Shown: positions 8,574-18,799 of the stretch, in pieces
Layout: each line of letters opens with the position of its first letter
Position numbering within the stretch: position 1 is the stretch's first letter
Assembly (NCBI GenBank): GCA_007131405.1
Contig: SLQR01000016.1
Span: 1-50,817 of the forward strand
From: Candidatus Izemoplasma sp.
Lineage (GTDB): Bacteria; Bacillota_I; Bacilli_A; Izemoplasmatales; Izemoplasmataceae
Length of the DNA stretch: 50,817 bases
Reading direction: 5' to 3'
The notes under the pieces: model-generated
What the model saw: only the letters and a program-made list of their open reading frames with translations
Databases searched by the model: none
Told to the model about the DNA's origin: nothing
Translations under genes and position numbers: made by a program

Positions 8574-9752
8574 TTATTCCTCCTGCTTTTCTTTTAAGTA
8601 ATCATCGAACCAATCAACCTCAACATCTTTAGGCAGCGTTTTTTGTTTGCGATACGTTGTCTGTTTTTTGCGTTCGGTTCGTTTTTGTTTGCGTTTTTTT
8701 ATGTGTTCAATCGCATCCTCAGCGGAATCAATCGATGAGCGTTTCCACTCGGCAATTACTTTTTCAAAATAGTTAAAGACAGGAAATTGATTATCGAGTT
8801 CTTTTAAGACATACGCAACCAAAACATTAATGACTTCTAGTTTCATTTCTGATTCCGCTAAAATGCGCTCGATAATTTTTAAGTCTGCGGCGGGGACATG
8901 CATGCCGGTTAAATCTTCAACAATGTTTTTAGGGTGCGTCGCTTTAAAGTAATCAAGGTCGTACCCAGACGTTTTACGTGTGTATTGATTCTTCGGCTTT
9001 TCTTGATACTCTTTTTGACACTGCTTAATGAGTTCAGCAAAGTTAATGGAAGTATCTGGATTGAGAGACGACAAAATAAGTTGATGCATATGCTCTTCAT
9101 CAAGGGCATAGATATACGCCATTTGCGATAAACGCTCTTTTACCCGTTTGGTTTTTGTCGTCGGATGAGTTAAATGATTGGGTAAACTATCAAGCAGTAA
9201 CTCCACACTAAAACTGTGATTAATGGTTACATCTTTACGTTTTGGTGCGACATACGTGCTGCGGGTGGTGATTTTATCGTATGCAGGGGTAAAGATCTCA
9301 TCAAAGGTCACAGAAATCATGTCGTAATTTGCGAGTTGCGGACGTTTGATTTTAAAGTGTTCAATTAAATCATCAAACCGTTGTTGGCCGATTTGCTTCA
9401 ATAAATACGGCGCAAATGGTGAGTCTTTAATAAATAGATCCGCATGCAGTGGCAAAAAAAGTTCATACAAATAATCGTCTTCTTGTTGGTAGCTTTCAAG
9501 CAAACCGCATGCCTCAAGTTTTTGGCGCGCATCGAGAAATTGTTTGCCATTTACATTCAGCACATCATATAAAAACGCATGTGGGTATTGTGGTGATCGT
9601 AAATGGGAACGTTCAATTAATGCGTAAAGGGTTTGGTACAACCCGAATGCTTCAGTTCCAATGATTGGCAAGTACAAAAGGCTCAACACATGACGGTGGT
9701 CATGGTCGAGCGTTCGATAGCTAACAACTTTAAACTGATGGTTTGGGTTCAT
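8574..9752 (-). CDS. dnaB: DnaB/DnaD-type replication initiation and membrane attachment protein
   Basis: Position upstream of dnaI; Lys-rich C-terminus; region LKIIERILAESEMKLEVINVLVAYVLKELDNQFPVFNYFEKVIAEWKR is DnaD-like. Confidence 0.85.
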   Translation of the reverse strand: MNPNHQFKVVSYRTLDHDHRHVLSLLYLPIIGTEAFGLYQTLYALIERSHLRSPQYPHAFLYDVLNVNGKQFLDARQKLEACGLLESYQQEDDYLYELFLPLHADLFIKDSPFAPYLLKQIGQQRFDDLIEHFKIKRPQLANYDMISVTFDEIFTPAYDKITTRSTYVAPKRKDVTINHSFSVELLLDSLPNHLTHPTTKTKRVKERLSQMAYIYALDEEHMHQLILSSLNPDTSINFAELIKQCQKEYQEKPKNQYTRKTSGYDLDYFKATHPKNIVEDLTGMHVPAADLKIIERILAESEMKLEVINVLVAYVLKELDNQFPVFNYFEKVIAEWKRSSIDSAEDAIEHIKKRKQKRTERKKQTTYRKQKTLPKDVEVDWFDDYLKEKQEE

Positions 9753-9764
9753 AGTCTACTCCCT

Positions 9765-10364
9765 TTACTCAAGCTCTAACTTTTTCATAAGGCGCTGAAA
9801 AGCCTTTTTGGTATCAAGAATGCTTTTTGAATTATCGATAACATGGTCTGCCATCTCGCGTTTTTTGCTTAATGAAAATTGCGCTTTAATTTTTTGTTTG
9901 GCGTAATCAATGTCAATTTTATCCCGAATCACAAGCCGTTCTATTTGGTCTTTTTGGCGAGCATAAACAAGGACAGTCACATCCATTTGTTTGTAAAAGC
10001 CACTTTCAAACAAAAGCGGAACATCAACGACAATTGCATCCGCATTAAGATTTTTATAATGTTCAATTTCGGTATTAATAATACGAATAACACGTGGATG
10101 AATGATGGCATTCACTTGTTTACGGATGGTTTCATTGTTAAAAATCATTTTTGCTAGTGTATTGCGGTTAATTGAATTATCTGTCGCTAAAATCTTTTCA
10201 CCAAATTGCTCCACGAGTTCTTTGTAAGCCTCGCTGCCTCGAACAAGCAAAGACTTTGCTATGTGGTCAGCATCAATGACTGGTGTTCCGTGGTTTTTAA
10301 ACATTTTTGAGACGGTTGATTTCCCAGTCGCAATACCCCCAGTTAATCCGATGACTTTCGTCAT
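9765..10364 (-). CDS. coaE: Dephospho-CoA kinase
   Basis: KVIGLTGGIATGKSTVSKMFKNHGTPVIDADHIA...IVVDVPLLFESG. Confidence 0.97.
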   Translation of the reverse strand: MTKVIGLTGGIATGKSTVSKMFKNHGTPVIDADHIAKSLLVRGSEAYKELVEQFGEKILATDNSINRNTLAKMIFNNETIRKQVNAIIHPRVIRIINTEIEHYKNLNADAIVVDVPLLFESGFYKQMDVTVLVYARQKDQIERLVIRDKIDIDYAKQKIKAQFSLSKKREMADHVIDNSKSILDTKKAFQRLMKKLELE

Positions 10365-10379
10365 AGTACCCCCTACTTT

Positions 10380-11201
10380 CTAGCGTTTTTGACACGTTGG
10401 ACAGTAATAGGTTCCGCGTCCATTCACTTTTATTTTACGAATCGGTGTTTGACATAGTTCGCACAGTTCATCGGCCTTTAGATGCACTTTAAGTTCGTTC
10501 TGAAAACGACCCGTCACCCCAAGACTATCGGTATATGAACGAATTGATGAACCCCCGAGTGTGATGGCTTTATCAATAACTTGACGACTGCACTCAATAA
10601 GTGTCTCACATTTAGCAAGTGACGTACGTCGTGCTTTTCGTGTCGGGTTTATTTTAGCACAAAAAAGCACCTCATCAACATAAATATTTCCTAAACCTAA
10701 AATAACCGTTTGATCAAGCAAAGCGGTTTTTATCGCGCGATCTGTTTTTAGTTTTTCTTTTAGCACATGCTTGGTAAGCCGGGAGTCCGATGGTTCATAT
10801 CCTAACTTACTAATTGGCAACGTGGTGTGTAATTCTTTATCATGTTTTAAGCCATGTGTCCCAAATTTACGAACATCATCATACCGCAAACTTGTGCCAT
10901 CCGTAAAATGATAAATAATATGCTCATGGTTCGTCCTTGGTGCATCACTTGGCTTTAAAAAGAATTTACCTTCCATACGTAAATGCACCATTAAATTAAT
11001 GGTGTCAAACCGAAAAATTAAATATTTTCCAATGCGGTCAATCGCATCAAGCGTTGCGTGATGCAGTTTATTTTTGAACGATTCCAGTGAATGCGGAGAA
11101 ATCATCGGTAAATAATACACCTCAACATGATCAATCGTTTTCCCTAAAATCATTTGGGTAAGTGTTTTCCGTACCGTCTCCACTTCTGGAAGTTCTGGCA
11201 T
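10380..11201 (-). CDS. mutM: Formamidopyrimidine-DNA glycosylase
   Basis: MPELPEVETVRKTL and C-terminal zinc finger CELCQTPIRKIKVNGRGTYYCPTCQ. Confidence 0.97.
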   Translation of the reverse strand: MPELPEVETVRKTLTQMILGKTIDHVEVYYLPMISPHSLESFKNKLHHATLDAIDRIGKYLIFRFDTINLMVHLRMEGKFFLKPSDAPRTNHEHIIYHFTDGTSLRYDDVRKFGTHGLKHDKELHTTLPISKLGYEPSDSRLTKHVLKEKLKTDRAIKTALLDQTVILGLGNIYVDEVLFCAKINPTRKARRTSLAKCETLIECSRQVIDKAITLGGSSIRSYTDSLGVTGRFQNELKVHLKADELCELCQTPIRKIKVNGRGTYYCPTCQKR

Positions 11202-11701
11202 TACTCAATCACCTTGACGCGTGATGCGTCATAACGGTAGTTCGTGACCGTGGTGTCTTGATCAGGGTAACCGATGGCAATCAAACAAAATGGCGTTAAA
11301 TCATGTTTCATTTCAACGATGGTTTTTACCGCTTTAAGACGATCTTCAAGTGGGTAAACCCCAATCCATACAGCCCCAAGCCCTTGGTTAGTCGCCTCAA
11401 GTAAAATATTTTGGGTTGCTGCACCCATATCTTGAGGACGCATATGCGGAGCACTTACATCGGAACGCATGACGGTTAAAATCCCAAGTGAAGCACTTGC
11501 AAGTGGCTTTGCGCCACCGGAAACTTCACTAAGTTTATTTAGAATCTCACGGTTTTTAATCACGATGAATTCCCATGGTTGTTGGTTGCGTGCAGATGGC
11601 GCTTGCATCGCACTTTTTAATAACGCTTCAATCATCGCTTCTGGTACAGTTTCATCGGTAAACTTTCGGATGCTTTTTCGCTCTAAACATAAACTCATCA
11701 T
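11201..11701 (-). CDS. Nitroreductase family protein
   Basis: SIRKFTDETVPEAMIEALLKSAMQAPSARNQQPWEFIVI...GAVWIGVYP. Confidence 0.9.
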   Translation of the reverse strand: MMSLCLERKSIRKFTDETVPEAMIEALLKSAMQAPSARNQQPWEFIVIKNREILNKLSEVSGGAKPLASASLGILTVMRSDVSAPHMRPQDMGAATQNILLEATNQGLGAVWIGVYPLEDRLKAVKTIVEMKHDLTPFCLIAIGYPDQDTTVTNYRYDASRVKVIE

Positions 11702-12591
11702 TCACCCTCCGGATTTACGTGCACTAGAACATGCACTATTTTTTTATCTTCAAGTAATGCCTCTTTAACGTCACTTGCTATGTCATGACCTTCTGTGACA
11801 GTCATCGATCCATTCACACGAATATCAATCATGACTTGGTAATAATGGCCATAAACAATCATGGTTAAATTGTCGACAGCTTGAACGCCCTTAATTGCAA
11901 GGGCTCGAGCTTTAGTCTCATCAAGTATTTCGGTTTTGGCACTTTTTCCTAAAATTGATTGGATGGCGTCCACTAAAATCTCAATCGCGACCTTAATGAT
12001 AAACAAAGCAATAATTAGTGATGCAATGCGGTCACCATAGACAAACCACGTAATCCCTAGATAATCGCCTACAACCGCTGCAAGAATCCCTACAAAGACA
12101 ACCGTCGAACTTACAACATCCATTAATGATTCTTTCCCACTTGCTAAAATAACGGAAGATTCAAGGTGTTTGCCTCGGTCAATTAAATACCGCGATAAAA
12201 GCATTTTAGTTACGATCACAAAAACCACTACGACTAAACCGTAAAGCCTTGGAACGGTCGGGACAGTATGGAAATTCATGACGACTGGTCGAACGAGTTG
12301 GTAAGCGACAAAAAGAATACTAACCCCTAAAAAGATGCTTAGCACATACTCAAATTTACCATGACCGAATGGATGTTCTTCATCCGCAGGCTTCGCGCTG
12401 TGTCGAATACCAAATATTACAAAAACATCACTTAAAAGATCACTTAGTGAATGAATCCCATCGGCAATGAGAGCGCTGCTTCGAAATAAAAATCCCGATA
12501 TAATCTTAATCACAACCAAAGAAAAATTCACCCCAAAGCTTTTGACCATAATGCGTTCTTGTTTGCGGGTATACAATCTACTTGGCGTCAT
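11698..12591 (-). CDS. Cation diffusion facilitator family transporter
   Basis: SSALIADGIHSLSDLLSDVFVIFG...HPFGHGKFEYVLSIFLG: CDF HD/DxxD motifs. Confidence 0.93.
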   Translation of the reverse strand: MTPSRLYTRKQERIMVKSFGVNFSLVVIKIISGFLFRSSALIADGIHSLSDLLSDVFVIFGIRHSAKPADEEHPFGHGKFEYVLSIFLGVSILFVAYQLVRPVVMNFHTVPTVPRLYGLVVVVFVIVTKMLLSRYLIDRGKHLESSVILASGKESLMDVVSSTVVFVGILAAVVGDYLGITWFVYGDRIASLIIALFIIKVAIEILVDAIQSILGKSAKTEILDETKARALAIKGVQAVDNLTMIVYGHYYQVMIDIRVNGSMTVTEGHDIASDVKEALLEDKKIVHVLVHVNPEGE

Positions 12592-15193
12592 TAAGATTGT
12601 CTCCTTCCGCAAGACTGATGCGAAGTGGTACTTTGAGTTCGTAAGCCCCTTCCATCACCTCTTTAACAAGTGATTTCATGGTGTCAAGTTCTGCTTTGTT
12701 CACATTAATAACGAGTTCATCATGGATTTGCAAAATCAGTTTGCTTTTGAATTTTTTTGCCTTCATTGTTTGATCGAGTTTCACCATCGCAAGTTTGATT
12801 AAATCCGCTGCACTTCCTTGAATTGGTGCATTCATGGCTGTGCGTTTACCAAATTCTTTTTGAGCAAATATACGACTTTCCATCTCTGGAATGTAACGGC
12901 GACGGTTCAAAATCGTCGTCACAAAGCCATCAGTTTTTGCTTGATCGATGACTTTATCCATGAACTTTGCAATCCCTGGAAAACGACGGAAATAGCGATC
13001 AATAAACGTCTTAGCGTCATCCATACTAATCCCTAAATCATCAGCTAAGCCCCATGGGCTCTGTCCATAAATAATGCCAAAGTTCACCGCTTTTGCGATG
13101 CGACGTTCTTTTGCGCCAATCGTTTCTTTTTCAAATATTTCTTGTCCTGTAATCGTATGAATATCTTCATCATTATCAAAGGCTTTAATCAGTTGTTTTT
13201 CGTTCGCCATATGCGCAAGCACACGCAGTTCGACTTGAGAATAGTCTGCTGCCACTAAAACATCGTTAGCTTCTGGGATAAAGACTTTTCGGATATGACG
13301 ACCGAGCTCGGTGCGGATAGGAATGTTTTGTAAGTTGGGTTCAATGCTTGATAAACGTCCCGTTTGCGTAAACGCTTGTTTGTATATCGTGTGTATTTTT
13401 CCATCGTCATGCATTGCTTCGCTTAACCCTTTAACATAGGTCGATTGAAGTTTTGTTAAGGAACGGTAGTGGATAATCGGATCAATAATTGGGTGTTTGC
13501 CTTTAAGTTTATTTAACACATCAATGTTTGTTGAATACCCAGTTTTTGATCGTTTATAACTCGGGAGTTTTAAGTCTTCAAACAAGACCACCCCGAGCTG
13601 TTTCGGACTCGATATATTAAACGTTTGCCCAGCTAAATCATAGATTTTCTGCGTTTCTTCATCAATGCGTTTATCCAACGTTTCATCAAACGCTTTTAAC
13701 GCTTCTTGATCGATTCGAATGCCTTCAAATTCCATCGTAGCAAGTGTGCTTGTCAAGGGAAGTTCTACGTCATAAAGTAAATGCTCTTGATCTTGAGATT
13801 TGATCAGTTTTTTTAACGTGTCCTCAAGCGCTTGAATGGCCATCACTTTTTTCATGGTGTAATCCACAATAACATCGTGGTTTGGCACTTCCGCTTTTGA
13901 CCCTTTTCCATATATTTCTTCTTCATAAGGCACATCATGGTAATCGAAGTTTTGCACAATGACTTTAAAGTCTTCTTTGGTATTAGACGGGTTTAGCACG
14001 TAAGCCGCAAGCAAAAGATCAAAATCAACGCCATCAATATCAAGCCCATCTTGCATTAAACAGACTTTCATGCGTTTAAGATCAAAGGTTGATTTACGGT
14101 ACTCAGTACTTTGCAAAAATGCTTTAAACTCGTTTGACTGTATAGCGGTTTCGTAATCCATGTAAAAAGCGCCTTTATCATTAATCCAAGCAAAGCCAAG
14201 TTTCTGCGCTAAATGGTAATTATAGCCAAAGGCTTCTAAGTAAAGAAAATTCTTCTTGGCAAAGGTGTTCTTTAAAGCTTTTTCCTCGTTAATTTCTTGA
14301 ATTGTTATATCGGCTTTCTCCTCTGCAGGGGTATCCAACCGTTTAATCAACGAATGAAATTCCATGCGTTGGTAAAATTCAACTAAATCATCGACTTTGT
14401 ATCCTGTATAGGCAAGATCATCAACACTTATGGGGAGTTCAGCATCTGTCATGATGGTGGCTAAGTGCTTACACATCTCAGCCGTTGATGCGTTTTCTTG
14501 TACACGCTCTTTGAGTTTGCCTTTAAGTTCATTTTGGTTTTGAAGTAATGTTTCTAATTTTCCATATTCATGCAGCAATTTAAGCGCTGTTTTTTCACCA
14601 ACACCAGGAATGCCTGGTAAATTATCTGAACTATCACCCATCAAGCCTTTTAAATCAGGAATCTGATGAGGTTCAATATTCATCTCGCGTTTAAGCGATT
14701 CAATGGTGTAACTTTCTTCCGGTTTTACGCCACGTTTTGATAGACGAATGGTGGTTTTATCGTTTAAGAGTTGAAAGAGGTCTTTGTCGTTTGAGATGAT
14801 TTCAATTTCATCAAAATCGTCATAGTACCGAGTCGCAATGGTTCCGATGATGTCATCGGCTTCTACGTCTTCGCGTTCATACTGAAAAAAGCCTAATCGC
14901 TCGATAATTTCACGGATGTATGGTAACTGACTGCGGAACTCTTCTGGCATCGCTGTACGCTTCGCTTTGTATTCCGCGTAATCTTTGTGACGGAACGTTT
15001 CTTTTCCTTTGTCAAAAGCAACAAGTACATGCGAAAATTCTTCCGTTAGAACCGAGTTCATCATGTTGGCTAAACCAAAGACTGCATTCGTGTATTCACC
15101 TTTTGAGTTTTGCATCAAATTGCCTGAATAAGCTGTGGCGTAATAGGCACGAAACATCACGTTCGATCCATCAATTAAAAGTAGTTTTTTCAT
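12578..15193 (-). CDS. polA: DNA polymerase I
   Basis: 5'-3' exonuclease (MKKLLLIDGSNVMFRAYYAT...GDSSDNLPGIPGVGEKTALKLL) and family A polymerase (VAADYSQVELRVLAHM, RRIAKAVNFGIIYGQSPWGL). Start moved to the internal Met. Confidence 0.98.
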   Translation of the reverse strand: MKKLLLIDGSNVMFRAYYATAYSGNLMQNSKGEYTNAVFGLANMMNSVLTEEFSHVLVAFDKGKETFRHKDYAEYKAKRTAMPEEFRSQLPYIREIIERLGFFQYEREDVEADDIIGTIATRYYDDFDEIEIISNDKDLFQLLNDKTTIRLSKRGVKPEESYTIESLKREMNIEPHQIPDLKGLMGDSSDNLPGIPGVGEKTALKLLHEYGKLETLLQNQNELKGKLKERVQENASTAEMCKHLATIMTDAELPISVDDLAYTGYKVDDLVEFYQRMEFHSLIKRLDTPAEEKADITIQEINEEKALKNTFAKKNFLYLEAFGYNYHLAQKLGFAWINDKGAFYMDYETAIQSNEFKAFLQSTEYRKSTFDLKRMKVCLMQDGLDIDGVDFDLLLAAYVLNPSNTKEDFKVIVQNFDYHDVPYEEEIYGKGSKAEVPNHDVIVDYTMKKVMAIQALEDTLKKLIKSQDQEHLLYDVELPLTSTLATMEFEGIRIDQEALKAFDETLDKRIDEETQKIYDLAGQTFNISSPKQLGVVLFEDLKLPSYKRSKTGYSTNIDVLNKLKGKHPIIDPIIHYRSLTKLQSTYVKGLSEAMHDDGKIHTIYKQAFTQTGRLSSIEPNLQNIPIRTELGRHIRKVFIPEANDVLVAADYSQVELRVLAHMANEKQLIKAFDNDEDIHTITGQEIFEKETIGAKERRIAKAVNFGIIYGQSPWGLADDLGISMDDAKTFIDRYFRRFPGIAKFMDKVIDQAKTDGFVTTILNRRRYIPEMESRIFAQKEFGKRTAMNAPIQGSAADLIKLAMVKLDQTMKAKKFKSKLILQIHDELVINVNKAELDTMKSLVKEVMEGAYELKVPLRISLAEGDNLNDAK

Positions 15194-15249
15194 CCTAAGT
15201 CCTCTTTTCTTAAAGTCTAAATTAATTGTATCATATTGCACGTCAAAAG

Positions 15250-15286
15250 AAAAAAAATACCCAATCGAAATTGGGTATTATTTTTT
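15250..15286 (-). terminator. Terminator downstream of acpP
   Basis: ATACCCAAT-cgaa-ATTGGGTAT with flanking A/T runs. Confidence 0.85.
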
Positions 15287-15299
15287 GTCGTTTTGTTTC

Positions 15300-15527
15300 T
15301 TAAGCAATGCTTTCGAGATAATCAACGATGTCTTGGACGGTTTTGATCTTTTGAGCAGAACTGTCGTCAATTTCAACATCGAATTCCTCTTCAATCGCCA
15401 TAATTAATTCCACAGCGTCTAAAGAATCGGCGCCCAAATCATCCGTTAAGTTTGAATCAAGGTTAATACTCTCTTCTTCAATGCCAAGTTCATCTGCAAT
15501 AATGGTTTTTACTTTATCAAATAGCAT
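15300..15527 (-). CDS. acpP: Acyl carrier protein
   Basis: [23 protein letters not shown]: phosphopantetheine DSL motif. Confidence 0.98.
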   Translation of the reverse strand: MLFDKVKTIIADELGIEEESINLDSNLTDDLGADSLDAVELIMAIEEEFDVEIDDSSAQKIKTVQDIVDYLESIA

Positions 15528-15557
15528 ACTTACACTCCTTATAACTGTTATTGTTAT

Positions 15558-15586
15558 ATTATATGTATTAAAGTGCCGTTTGTCAA
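15558..15586 (-). promoter_or_regulatory. acpP promoter
   Basis: Minus strand TTGACA-17 nt-TATAAT. Confidence 0.8.
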
Positions 15587-15593
15587 CGCATGA

Positions 15594-16343
15594 TTACGCG
15601 TTTTCGTTACGTTTTGATATGGCAATTAATCCTTTTAATACTAAGTGTTCATCGTAAATGAAATCCGCGGGCAATACATCACGAATGAGTTTGCTTGCGC
15701 CACCTGTAATGATGACCTTGGCGGTTGGATTCTCAAAAGTATTTTGAATGTTTCGAACCATGCCTATAATTTGAAAGGCATGCCCAAAAAGTAATCCCGC
15801 ATTTAAAGCATCAACAGTGTTGGTTCCCAACACACTTTTTGGTGTTTCAAACTCAAATTGCAAAAGCTTTGATGCTTTTGACACAAGACAATCCCGTGAT
15901 GAATCAAGACCAATTGTAATGGCCACCCCTTTTAATTCTTTGCTTTCAACATAACTAATGGTCGTCGCAGTGCCCATGTCAACAACAATACTGTCGTCAC
16001 CATATTCGGTAATCGCACCCGCCGCACTAGCAACTAAATCCGCCCCCACTTCTTTTGGGTTATCGGTTTTAATTTTAACGCCGGTTTTTACCCCCGGCCC
16101 TACAAAGATGGGGATTAAGTCGAAGTAACGCTTTAAGAATGTTTTAAAAGCGGTATTAACTTGTGGAACAACACTGGCAATCACAACACGCTCAACACCC
16201 TCACAAAGATGTTTAAGCATGGCATAGTACTCATCGCCAGATTTTGTTGGATCGGTGGTGTAGCGATACGTTTCATTAATGGTATCCTCACCTTTAGCAA
16301 TCACAATGTTTGAGTTGCCTATGTCAATAAAGAGTTGCATCAA
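15594..16343 (-). CDS. coaX: Type III pantothenate kinase
   Basis: MQLFIDIGNSNIVIAKG...DSIVVDMGTATTISYV...GLDSSRDCLVSKASKLLQFEFETPKSVLGTNTVDALNAGLLFG. Confidence 0.95.
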   Translation of the reverse strand: MMQLFIDIGNSNIVIAKGEDTINETYRYTTDPTKSGDEYYAMLKHLCEGVERVVIASVVPQVNTAFKTFLKRYFDLIPIFVGPGVKTGVKIKTDNPKEVGADLVASAAGAITEYGDDSIVVDMGTATTISYVESKELKGVAITIGLDSSRDCLVSKASKLLQFEFETPKSVLGTNTVDALNAGLLFGHAFQIIGMVRNIQNTFENPTAKVIITGGASKLIRDVLPADFIYDEHLVLKGLIAISKRNENA

Positions 16344-16357
16344 ATCACTCCAATAAA

Positions 16358-16954
16358 TTAATCATTCTGTAATGCTTGTGTTTCATCGTACTTGAGTAAA
16401 CGAACCATAACGCCTGAACCAATCAGGGCCGCAACGATTACTTCAAAGGTCCCATTAACTGGTAATATAATAATCAAGAAGTTGGCAAGTTCACCTAAGA
16501 ACTCACGGTAGAAACCTAACATCAGTAACGCAACACTTAAAACAAGCACTGTGTGTACAAGTGTTCCTAAAATGAAAACAATTGGTAAAGCTATTTTCAC
16601 TTCAGAAATCAGTTTGGTGATTCCAACGTAAATGTACCAACTAGCAAACCCAAAAATCATGCGTGGTAAAATCGCAATGACTGGGTTTTGAAACAACGCA
16701 TCAAGTGGAAAGAATGGTAAAAATGATCGGAGAAATGATATCACACCAAATGATAATCCGAGCAATAAACCAAATTTCGGCCCTCCAAAGCGTCTACCTC
16801 CATAAATTGCCCCAATAATAACTGGAACATGGAGTGTTGTTACGGTTGTACCAAAGATTGGGATAAACCCAACAAAGGGAATTAATCCCATGACGAATAT
16901 CACTGCGATGAAAATTGCTAGTGTCGTCATTTCTAATACTTTTTTGTCTCTCAT
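16358..16954 (-). CDS. ECF transporter S component, probably pantothenate
   Basis: Small hydrophobic protein of S-component type (TTLHVPVIIGAIYGGRRFGGPKFGLLLGLSFGVISFLRSF); substrate inferred from the adjacent coaX. Confidence 0.75.
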   Translation of the reverse strand: MRDKKVLEMTTLAIFIAVIFVMGLIPFVGFIPIFGTTVTTLHVPVIIGAIYGGRRFGGPKFGLLLGLSFGVISFLRSFLPFFPLDALFQNPVIAILPRMIFGFASWYIYVGITKLISEVKIALPIVFILGTLVHTVLVLSVALLMLGFYREFLGELANFLIIILPVNGTFEVIVAALIGSGVMVRLLKYDETQALQND

Positions 16955-17017
16955 AATAATCTATCTCCTTTAATTTTAGGCCACTAAGGGTCCCATATTT
17001 TGGATAAATTTTAGGTG

Positions 17018-18082
17018 TTACACGTTCGAACGAATCTGTTCGTACGTTTCGTTGTTAAACGATTTAACCAGTTCGATTAACATCTGTTTAACTGCTTGAT
17101 AATCCTCTTCATGAATCATTGAGGTATTGGAATGGATATAACGTGCTGGCATACCAATGGTCGCGACAATTACACCGTCATCCGCCAGTTGTATACGTGC
17201 GGCATCCGTTCCACCTTTTGATTGATAGTATTGATACTTAATGTTATGCTTTTCTGCCATTTTTTCAATGTAATCTTTCATCCCACGATGCATAATTGCA
17301 TTCGGGTCATAAAAACGCACTAAGAATCCTTCACCAAGTTTTCCGCTAATTTCATCGCCACCAAATGAATCCGCACACGGCGAACCATCGACCGCTAAGA
17401 AAATATCGGGTTTTACAAGGCCAGCTGCTGTGGCTGCTCCACGTAATCCCACTTCTTCTTGAACCGTTGCGCCCGCATAAAGTGAACACTCAAGTTTTTC
17501 GTCTTTTACCGCTTCTAAAAGTTCAAGCGCCATGCCACAACCAAAACGGTTGTCCCATGCTTTCGATATATATTTTTTCCCATCTTTTGTCACGACATAG
17601 TCATTTTTTGAGATAACTTGCTGACCAATCTTAACACCGAGTTCTTCGGCATGTTCTTTTGAATCTGCGCCAATATCAAGCAATAGATCATCAAATTTAA
17701 GTGGTGCATCGTTTTTCTCACCACGGGATAAATGCGGTGGCTTCGACGCTGTAACCCCTGGAATTTCCGATAAATCATCGGTGTAAATAATCATGTGTTG
17801 TGAAAGGTAAACATCGCCTTTCATCCCACCAAGTGGAATCATCTTCACAAGGCCTTCTTTCGTAATTCCTGTGACCATGCCACCAACTTCATCCATATGC
17901 CCAGCCATCATCACACGTGGTCCATCGGATTGTTCATTTAATACACCAAAAATAGAACCAAGTTTATCTTCAATAATTTTCGGTGTGTGCTTCTGAATCT
18001 CTTTTTTCATGTAAGCTTTGACATGCTTTTCAAAGCTTGGTGCCCCTGGAAGGTTTACCAGATCAATGTAAGTCTGTTTCAT
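17018..18082 (-). CDS. M42 family metallopeptidase (glutamyl aminopeptidase type)
   Basis: LPGAPSFEKHVKAYM...VMMAGHMDEVGGMVTGITKEG...AWDNRFGCGMALELLE...QEEVGLRGAATAA. Confidence 0.94.
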   Translation of the reverse strand: MKQTYIDLVNLPGAPSFEKHVKAYMKKEIQKHTPKIIEDKLGSIFGVLNEQSDGPRVMMAGHMDEVGGMVTGITKEGLVKMIPLGGMKGDVYLSQHMIIYTDDLSEIPGVTASKPPHLSRGEKNDAPLKFDDLLLDIGADSKEHAEELGVKIGQQVISKNDYVVTKDGKKYISKAWDNRFGCGMALELLEAVKDEKLECSLYAGATVQEEVGLRGAATAAGLVKPDIFLAVDGSPCADSFGGDEISGKLGEGFLVRFYDPNAIMHRGMKDYIEKMAEKHNIKYQYYQSKGGTDAARIQLADDGVIVATIGMPARYIHSNTSMIHEEDYQAVKQMLIELVKSFNNETYEQIRSNV

Positions 18083-18093
18083 TTTTTTGCCTC

Positions 18094-18726
18094 CTAGAAT
18101 GATGCGATTATTTTATATATTGGACCTTGTTTGGAAAAACGCTCTTCAAACTCAGTCATTATATTACCTTTAACTGGATCTTTATGCAAGTCAAGTGAGA
18201 TGTCATGAAAAATCATGCCGTATGCATTCATCGACATTAAACTGTACTCAAACAGCATACGGTTATCTGTCTTAAACTCAATGCGACCATTCTCAACAAG
18301 TAACTTTTCATATTTCGCAAGAAAATTTGCATGCGTTAAACGTCTTTTTTCATGGCGTGCTTTTGGCCACGGATCTGAAAAATTAAGAAAAATCTTGTCA
18401 ATTGAATGCGGATGCAAACAATCACCTAACTGTTCGGCATCCATACGCACAAGATAAAGATTCTTTAGTGGTTCAACAAGGACTTTTTCAAGCGCACGAA
18501 TAATGACACTATCAAATTTTTCAATAGCCAACACATTCCACTCAGGATGTTGCTTAGCTAAAGTGTGACAAAATTGCCCTTTGCCTGATCCAATTTCAAT
18601 GACAAGTGGTTGTCGATCTTTGAACGCATTATTTAATAAATACCGTTCATTTCGACTGATTGAAATAATGTATTCAGGATAGTTATTAATCTTTTTTTCT
18701 GCATGTTTCACATTTCTTAGACGCAT
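18094..18726 (-). CDS. trmB: tRNA (guanine-N7)-methyltransferase
   Basis: VIEIGSGKGQFCHTLAKQHPEWNVLAIEKF...IFLNFSDPWPKARHEKRRLTHANFL. Confidence 0.97.
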   Translation of the reverse strand: MRLRNVKHAEKKINNYPEYIISISRNERYLLNNAFKDRQPLVIEIGSGKGQFCHTLAKQHPEWNVLAIEKFDSVIIRALEKVLVEPLKNLYLVRMDAEQLGDCLHPHSIDKIFLNFSDPWPKARHEKRRLTHANFLAKYEKLLVENGRIEFKTDNRMLFEYSLMSMNAYGMIFHDISLDLHKDPVKGNIMTEFEERFSKQGPIYKIIASF

Positions 18727-18754
18727 AAAATCACCGTTCCTATTATACCAAAAA

Positions 18755-18794
18755 AAGCCATAATAACAATGTAAAAAACACTATTTTATGGCTT
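18755..18794 (-). terminator. Terminator downstream of the GGDEF gene
   Basis: AAGCCATAA...TTATGGCTT inverted repeat, T run on the minus strand. Confidence 0.6.
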
Positions 18795-18799
18795 ATTAT

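Noticed and set aside
16358-17010. Riboswitch upstream of the ECF S-component
   Set aside because: Only about 60 bp between genes and no clear structured element found.
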